A stretch of DNA of 64,000 bases from Tomocerus qinae (taxonomy: Eukaryota; Arthropoda; Collembola; Entomobryomorpha; Tomoceridae): positions 10,478,001 through 10,542,000 of the forward strand of contig CM034548.1 of assembly GCA_020055645.1 (NCBI GenBank). The letters run 5' to 3'. Every line of letters begins with the position of its first letter. The first letter of the stretch is position 1. The translations under genes and the position numbers were made by a program. Shown here one piece after another: positions 60,637 to 64,000 of the stretch. The notes below the pieces were generated by a model that saw nothing but the letters and a program-made list of their open reading frames with translations, had not been told where the DNA came from and ran no database searches.

Positions 60637-62976
60637 CTAGTCTGTCGGTCGCTTTTCACTATGTTTACGGGTAAACTCCTCGGCATTCTTTATAAACTTT
60701 CGACGATCTTTGGCGTACTCCTCTGCCAAATCAGCTCGAAGTGGATGCTCTGGCTCTGGATCATTCACCAAAGCAACTAATGCCTGGATCACTGAAAGTA
60801 CATATACCCTCGTTAAATAACTTTCGTTACTATAACCAAATACTCGATAAAATGCTATTCCATGGCAATCATTCTGAGTATAATGGCCAAGCATTTTCCT
60901 AAATACTCATTACATTTGATTTTATAAACATTGTTAGTTTCCTAGCAAGTCTCAATATGCACACTAAGAAATTGCCGAAGTGACAAAGTATATTAACAGT
61001 GTAATTTGTAAGAAAAAATGGCTCCGAGTTAAGTTATAAAAATATACCAATTTGAAACCTTTTTAGCAGTATTAATTATTTTCACTTGAAAGTTATAAGC
61101 TCAATCCTCAATGTCCATAATGCACAACACTTCTATACTTTACCTCTTCCTTTTGCCATTTGTAAACTCTCTCTCTCCAGGTTATAGTTTTTGAATGTCG
61201 CATATAGGTGTGTGTTATGTATATAATATGTACTTAGGTATGCCTATTGACTTTGCATAAGCGGTGAATAGCTTACCTTGATCAGTTTTGGTTGCTGGTT
61301 TCCAATTTTCAGCACTTATGATTGGCAAGCAAACTTGGCCCTTTTCATCTATGTTAGGGTGATAAATCTTTGTTTTAAAATTTATCTTTGGAGGTTTGAA
61401 GGGATACTCTGCTGGGAAGTTGATTTCAATCCGAAATGCCCCTTTGTTGTAGGGAGCATTTTCCTATTGCCAACATCATTAGATTAGAAGATACGTAATG
61501 GCATGTGGAAATGTGTTAATATTGTGTGTAGATATACTGGTTACCTGTACGTGTAACTTAAGCTATAAACAAGTAAGCAATGACAGGGAAAAGGAATTGC
61601 AGTTTATGCAAATAATCATTTCCTAACCCGTTTTTACTTTTATATCTATATATTTTAAGCTAAAAGTTAAATGAGGTGTACATACGGTTAAATTTCGAAT
61701 AAAGTAATCCATACTTCTCAAATTAAATCCCTAACTTCATATTGAATCCTCCTCGAAGTAATTACTTTGCATTACAACGATCTTATCGCTAAATAAGCGA
61801 AAAATGTTAACCCCAGTAGGAGTGAATTGAATACCCTTCGAAAGTACTATCTTCATGGGATGCTATTTAGGACTTTTTGCAAAGTATCAATTGCCAATTA
61901 ATATACAGGAGAATATAAGTCGGTTTGGAACTTTGACAAAATGACAATCTAAGATATAAAATAAAAAAAGGAAAAATGTGGCTATTTAAACAATTGAATA
62001 GCAAACCACACAAAGCGCTGCTACTTCAGTTGTAGGTGATAAGGGTATACAGTAGGATTAGTTCCTAGCACCTTTATTACTGAAGTATAAATATGTAAGC
62101 ATTTATAACAATAGGCTTTGTTCGTCACTCGATAAGACACAGCTATGAATAGTTACCTACTTAATTTTTATAGAGATCTTTACTAACATGGATTTTCCTT
62201 TGACAATTATGTCGAGAACAGCTATTTGGTTTTTCATTGCTAATGACGTAGAAATAAATACCACCCCACTACGACTGCGTCTCTAGTCCACTTTGAATGA
62301 AGACCTCACTATCCTCCCTTCTTATAGATGACATCTTTCTTTTTGTTATGTGTAACTTTCTATAAAGGATCCAAAACCTTTATAATAATTTACTATAATC
62401 TATATAGGGTAGTGCTCTGACTCTGATATTTGTTTCTGTATACAAACTTTTTTACTTTTTCTCGTCTGATAAACGAGATTCAAAGTTACTAAAGGCTGAC
62501 ACTCCACTTAAAAGTTTCTGACAAGATAAAATACACGAAAATGGTTCTTCTGAAGACTACAAATAAGAACTTTTAGACTAAGCATTGACTAAACAAAGAT
62601 TATAAGCTACAAAGTCTCTCTAAAAAATTAATGCCTAATTAAATACCTAATTGAACTTGTCAATTAGTTATTAAAAGACAAAATTGGAATAGCGTCAAGT
62701 TACATATTTAAATGGTACTTACAGGGACAATTAATCCTTGCCAATACAGGATATTAGCGTCATCAACAACAATATCGCGGAAAGCCCGAACCCCATTAGT
62801 CCTTAGATCTTGTAGTTCCTGTGACAAAATAAAGATAATGAGTATTTAGTAATTTGACTTAAGTGACATTCAAACCCCTAAAAGGTTTATGTCACAGCGG
62901 AACTCGAAGGATGGTCCTAACAGCAATTAAAAGGTTTGATGGCTTGTACCTTTTGAAGGCGACGAGTTGCTGCCAT
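60637..62976 (-). CDS. UBE2L3: Ubiquitin-conjugating enzyme E2 L3 (UbcH7)
   Basis: Four exons on the - strand: 62976-62950, 62818-62723, 61463-61277, 60791-60637; 154 residues, the same length as human. The protein accepts ubiquitin from E1 on the catalytic cysteine and hands it to HECT and RBR ligases such as parkin and HHARI. Readable marks are the UBC core [12 protein letters not shown], the HPN motif ([14 protein letters not shown]) with catalytic Cys86, Phe63 at the E3-binding surface, Lys96-Pro97 in the second loop, and His119, which in UbcH7 replaces the acidic residue used for direct lysine attack and explains its restriction to cysteine-type ligases. The C-terminal helix [24 protein letters not shown] is near-identical to human. 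First exon is only nine codons, as is common in this family. The gene faces Mnt tail-to-tail. Confidence 0.97.
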
Positions 62977-64000
62977 GGCTGATTGTGTATTAGAGTACAA
63001 TGGTTAACAAGTTAAAATTCGATTCTGAATTCGTTAATAAAAGCAGTATCTACGTTATATATGCAATAGTGAGTGCTAAGCCGGTAACCCCTTTCTCAAA
63101 CGGGACTCTAGTATTTAGAAATCCATTCACTGATTAGAAATATAATTGAATTCCAAAAATAGCGATATATTTTTGGTCTTTTCCTCTTCCCTAAAATTGA
63201 TGCGAAAGCGAAAACTATAGAGTCCCGGAGGCTACTGTGTACATGGACTGTGTGTTTTGTTTAACGAAACAGAAATAGGTAAAGTTCTGTGGTACATTTG
63301 TATGTATCCGTCTACCTCCTCTTCATGACTCTCTGCGAAATCTACTGTCTGTTTTAACTTTACTGTCCGTACCGTTTTACTGCCTCAGAATTTTCTCATT
63401 CGATGCATCTATGGCAGATGCACCTTTTTACCCGACAGTTCAGAGGAAGGGGCAAGACATGGCGGCAGTGGCCCGAGCCCAACGACCTACCTACACAGCT
63501 TATTTGCTATCTCTCTAATATACGACTTGGTTCTTCTCTACTTTGACTCTACCTTACATTATTGTGCTACGTATGTGAATACGTACGGGATTATTATTAC
63601 GACTACCTTCTTCTAGATTGAATGTAATGCAAATGCAAGTATTACGTATTTATCACTTTATACCACGTCGATTCTACGTTATACGAATGCATAGAATTAA
63701 AATGGGCATTTGAATACAGAAATCACTTGAAGCCATATTTTGTTAATAAAGGTATCATAACGTACTCCCCTAACCTCAACATGATGCTAATAATATTATT
63801 GCTACCATTACCAATGCTAAACTTGGAAAAACTACAAGAGATCATTTACCTGGTGCATTTAATACATTTGCAAAAACTAACAATGAAATCATGGAATATA
63901 GACAGTCACGCTTCTGCAATTTCTTTTGTGCGGAGACCCAATACTCTGCCCTATGGTTTATCTCTCTTGCTATCAACTATACAGCACTTCCCACTTTTTA
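62977..64000. promoter_or_regulatory. UBE2L3 upstream region, right edge
   Basis: About 1 kb upstream of UBE2L3 with no TATA box. A GC-richer patch at 63440-63500 contains ACATGGCGGC, which resembles a YY1/Pho site and, read on the + strand, an ATG in good context; that frame closes after nineteen codons without a usable donor. An AAT/ATT palindrome lies at 63788-63800. No gene is called. Confidence 0.4.

Noticed and set aside
63455-63515. ATG in good context (ACATGGCGGC) as first exon of a divergent gene
   Set aside because: The frame stops after nineteen codons and there is no donor before the stop; a YY1/Pho-like motif is a simpler reading.

Overview
This is a 64 kb piece of an AT-rich animal nuclear genome, most likely from an arthropod and probably a hexapod. 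All genes are split by GT-AG introns. The gene set is metazoan (VMP1, NDUFS8, PRPF8, MNT, UBE2L3). A secreted protease with the sushi/Wonton/trypsin-fold layout of insect modular serine proteases (ModSP/HP14/MSP) points to arthropods. I cannot name the species. There is no sign of bacterial operons, plasmids, CRISPR or recognisable transposons.

Layout: 792-4080 (+) VMP1-like ER/autophagy membrane protein, whose true N-terminus probably lies left of the window; 6154-7080 (-) NDUFS8, a complex I iron-sulfur subunit; 7784-8567 (-) an unrecognised small secreted protein; 9528-12996 (+) a CCP-Wonton-serine protease; 13808-15595 (+) a secreted protein with four LDL-receptor class A repeats; 16143-25331 (-) the 19-exon spliceosome scaffold Prp8; 36573-59272 (+) the bHLH-zipper repressor Mnt, whose first coding intron alone is 11.5 kb; 60637-62976 (-) the ubiquitin-conjugating enzyme UBE2L3/UbcH7. 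All exon models are joined by hand; frames and phases close across every junction.

The left 25 kb is gene-dense with short introns. The right part is sparse: about 11 kb between Prp8 and Mnt holds no recognised gene but contains a 1.1 kb minisatellite with a 24-bp unit (33.35-34.5 kb) and a low-complexity, microsatellite-rich stretch just before the Mnt start.

The most interesting points are these. The protease and the LDLa gene look like the two halves of one ModSP polypeptide, encoded as neighbouring genes in swapped order. The minisatellite carries a heat-shock-element-like inverted repeat in every unit. Mnt has a possible poison exon and an unexpected 131-residue C-terminal tail. An orphan secreted gene shares a compact divergent promoter region with the protease. 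NDUFS8 is flanked on both sides by small tandem repeats.
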